A stretch of DNA of 64,000 bases from Dulcicalothrix desertica PCC 7102 (GTDB lineage Bacteria > Cyanobacteriota > Cyanobacteriia > Cyanobacteriales > Nostocaceae): assembly GCF_003991905.1 (NCBI RefSeq), contig NZ_RSCL01000007.1, positions 95,674 through 159,673 on the forward strand, written 5' to 3'. Numbering within the stretch: the stretch's first letter is position 1; each line of letters opens with the position of its first letter. The translations under genes and the position numbers were made by a program. The notes below the pieces were generated by a model. That model was not told the origin of the DNA and did not search any database. It worked only from the letters and a program-made list of their open reading frames with translations. Shown here one piece after another: positions 63,290 through 64,000 of the stretch.

Positions 63290-64000
63290 ATGCTAAAAAC
63301 GCAAGAAATATTGGTAGAACGGTATCAACTTCTTCGTGTGCTGGGTGAAAGTGCGAGTCGTCAAACTTGGTTAGCAGAGGATTTGGTAAATAAAGAGCAA
63401 GTTGTTGTTAAACTGCTGATAACGAGTGACCAGTTGCAGTGGGAGAATTTGCGACTTTTTGAACGTGAAGCAAAGGTACTACGACACTTAGACCATCCTC
63501 GCATTCCCCAATATTACGATGATTTTGTTCTGGAGCGTGATATTGTCTCTTTTGCTTTAGTTCAGGAATATATACCCGCCAAATCTCTCAAAGAATTACT
63601 TGCTTCGGGGAAAACTTTTACCGAGACTGAAGTTAGGGATATAGCCATTGCTGTCCTAAAAATCCTTATCTACCTTCATAAGCTCAGTCCCCCTGTACTA
63701 CATCGTGATATCAAACCTAGTAATTTATTATTCGACGAGTCTAAAACTAGAAACCAAATATACTTAGTTGACTTCGGCGCCGTTCAAGACCGTGCAGCAG
63801 CAGAAGGCGCCACTTTTACTGTAGTTGGAACCTATGGATATGCACCGCTAGAACAATTTGGGGGACGGGCAACACCTGCTTCTGACCTCTACGCACTGGG
63901 AGCAACTTTAATACATTTAGCTACAGGTATTCCACCAGCAGATTTGCCGCAGTTTGATTCAAAGATGCAATTTGCTCATCTTACTAAACTTAACCCAGGA
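63290..64000 (+). CDS. serine/threonine protein kinase, 3' end outside window
   Basis: 237 residues visible from the ATG at 63290; the frame runs off the window. Hanks motifs: V-V-V-K-L-L (lysine of subdomain II), F-E-R-E-A-K-V-L (III), V-L-H-R-D-I-K-P-S-N (VIb), V-D-F-G-A-V (VII) and G-T-Y-G-Y-A-P-L-E-Q (VIII). The glycine loop is weak (L-G-E-S-A-S-R-Q). This is the cyanobacterial Pkn2-like type, often followed by a regulatory or TPR/WD40 tail. Divergent from the M48-like gene. Confidence 0.9.
   Translation, partial: MLKTQEILVERYQLLRVLGESASRQTWLAEDLVNKEQVVVKLLITSDQLQWENLRLFEREAKVLRHLDHPRIPQYYDDFVLERDIVSFALVQEYIPAKSLKELLASGKTFTETEVRDIAIAVLKILIYLHKLSPPVLHRDIKPSNLLFDESKTRNQIYLVDFGAVQDRAAAEGATFTVVGTYGYAPLEQFGGRATPASDLYALGATLIHLATGIPPADLPQFDSKMQFAHLTKLNPG

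Noticed and set aside
1-64000. tRNA, rRNA and tmRNA genes
   Set aside because: No T-loop-like GGTTCGAATC stretch with a matching acceptor stem and no rRNA-like sequence was recognised on either strand by reading; a tRNAscan run would be decisive.

Overview
The window is chromosomal DNA of a cyanobacterium, most likely a filamentous, heterocyst-type (Nostocales-like) genome. The evidence is a carotenoid isomerase (CrtH), a CrtW-type beta-carotene ketolase, a PsaJ-like photosystem I subunit, a YggT/Ycf19 protein, the minC-minD-minE order, a CyaB-type GAF-GAF-PAS adenylate cyclase of about 860 residues, many toxin-antitoxin pairs and several families of dispersed palindromes. Base composition is about 40% GC. 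The classical HIP1 octamer was not seen, but the 6-mer GGCGCC occurs about 110 times by hand count, roughly 25-30 times the expectation. GGCGCC-poor stretches coincide with genes that look imported.

Layout. 1-1550: 3' part of a TnpB-like RNA-guided nuclease with an altered RuvC-III site, next to a kptA relic. 1849-4409: Nif11-like small protein, then the permease and binding lipoprotein of an osmoprotectant ABC importer with a response regulator between them. 4404-11110: housekeeping and small conserved genes (YggT, uracil phosphoribosyltransferase, CrtH, PurT, macro-domain protein) plus two candidate small RNAs. 11427-26583: a nuclease-TPR protein, an HlyD-type adaptor, adenylate cyclase, two MazF-type toxin-antitoxin modules, a methyltransferase, a hybrid histidine kinase, rubrerythrin and a CheR-PAS protein. 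26889-32142: an orphan psaJ-like gene missed by length-filtered gene finding, the min operon, a 4 x 87-bp tandem repeat and a four-carbon acid sugar kinase.

32610-44865 is an accessory zone with many broken genes: a large HEAT-repeat protein, a decayed ATPase + HNH pair (Septu-like), a PD-(D/E)XK protein, FosX, a DUF3800-like protein and a multiply broken type I restriction hsdR, ending at crtW. 45136-48411 holds an intact two-gene unit: a RecQ helicase fused to a phosphoribosyltransferase-like domain, followed by a DprA/Smf protein. This resembles the ShosT/ShosA (PRTase + DprA) pairing and is the best candidate here for an under-described defence system. 48610-51691 has small proteins, a broken DUF433/DUF5615 pair and an ISL3 relic.

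51790-56872 is a class II lanthipeptide island: a LanM with a CCG-type zinc site, an MFS exporter, a 51-residue Sec-signal-bearing small protein upstream, and a terminator-like hairpin at the LanM start. 57315-61253 is a chimeric TPR / half-AAA / WD40 protein that has lost its Walker A half. The window ends with another MazF-type module, an M48-like protein with a degenerate HEXXH motif, and the 5' part of a serine/threonine kinase.

All functional calls come from reading translated sequence and recalled family motifs. No database search was run.
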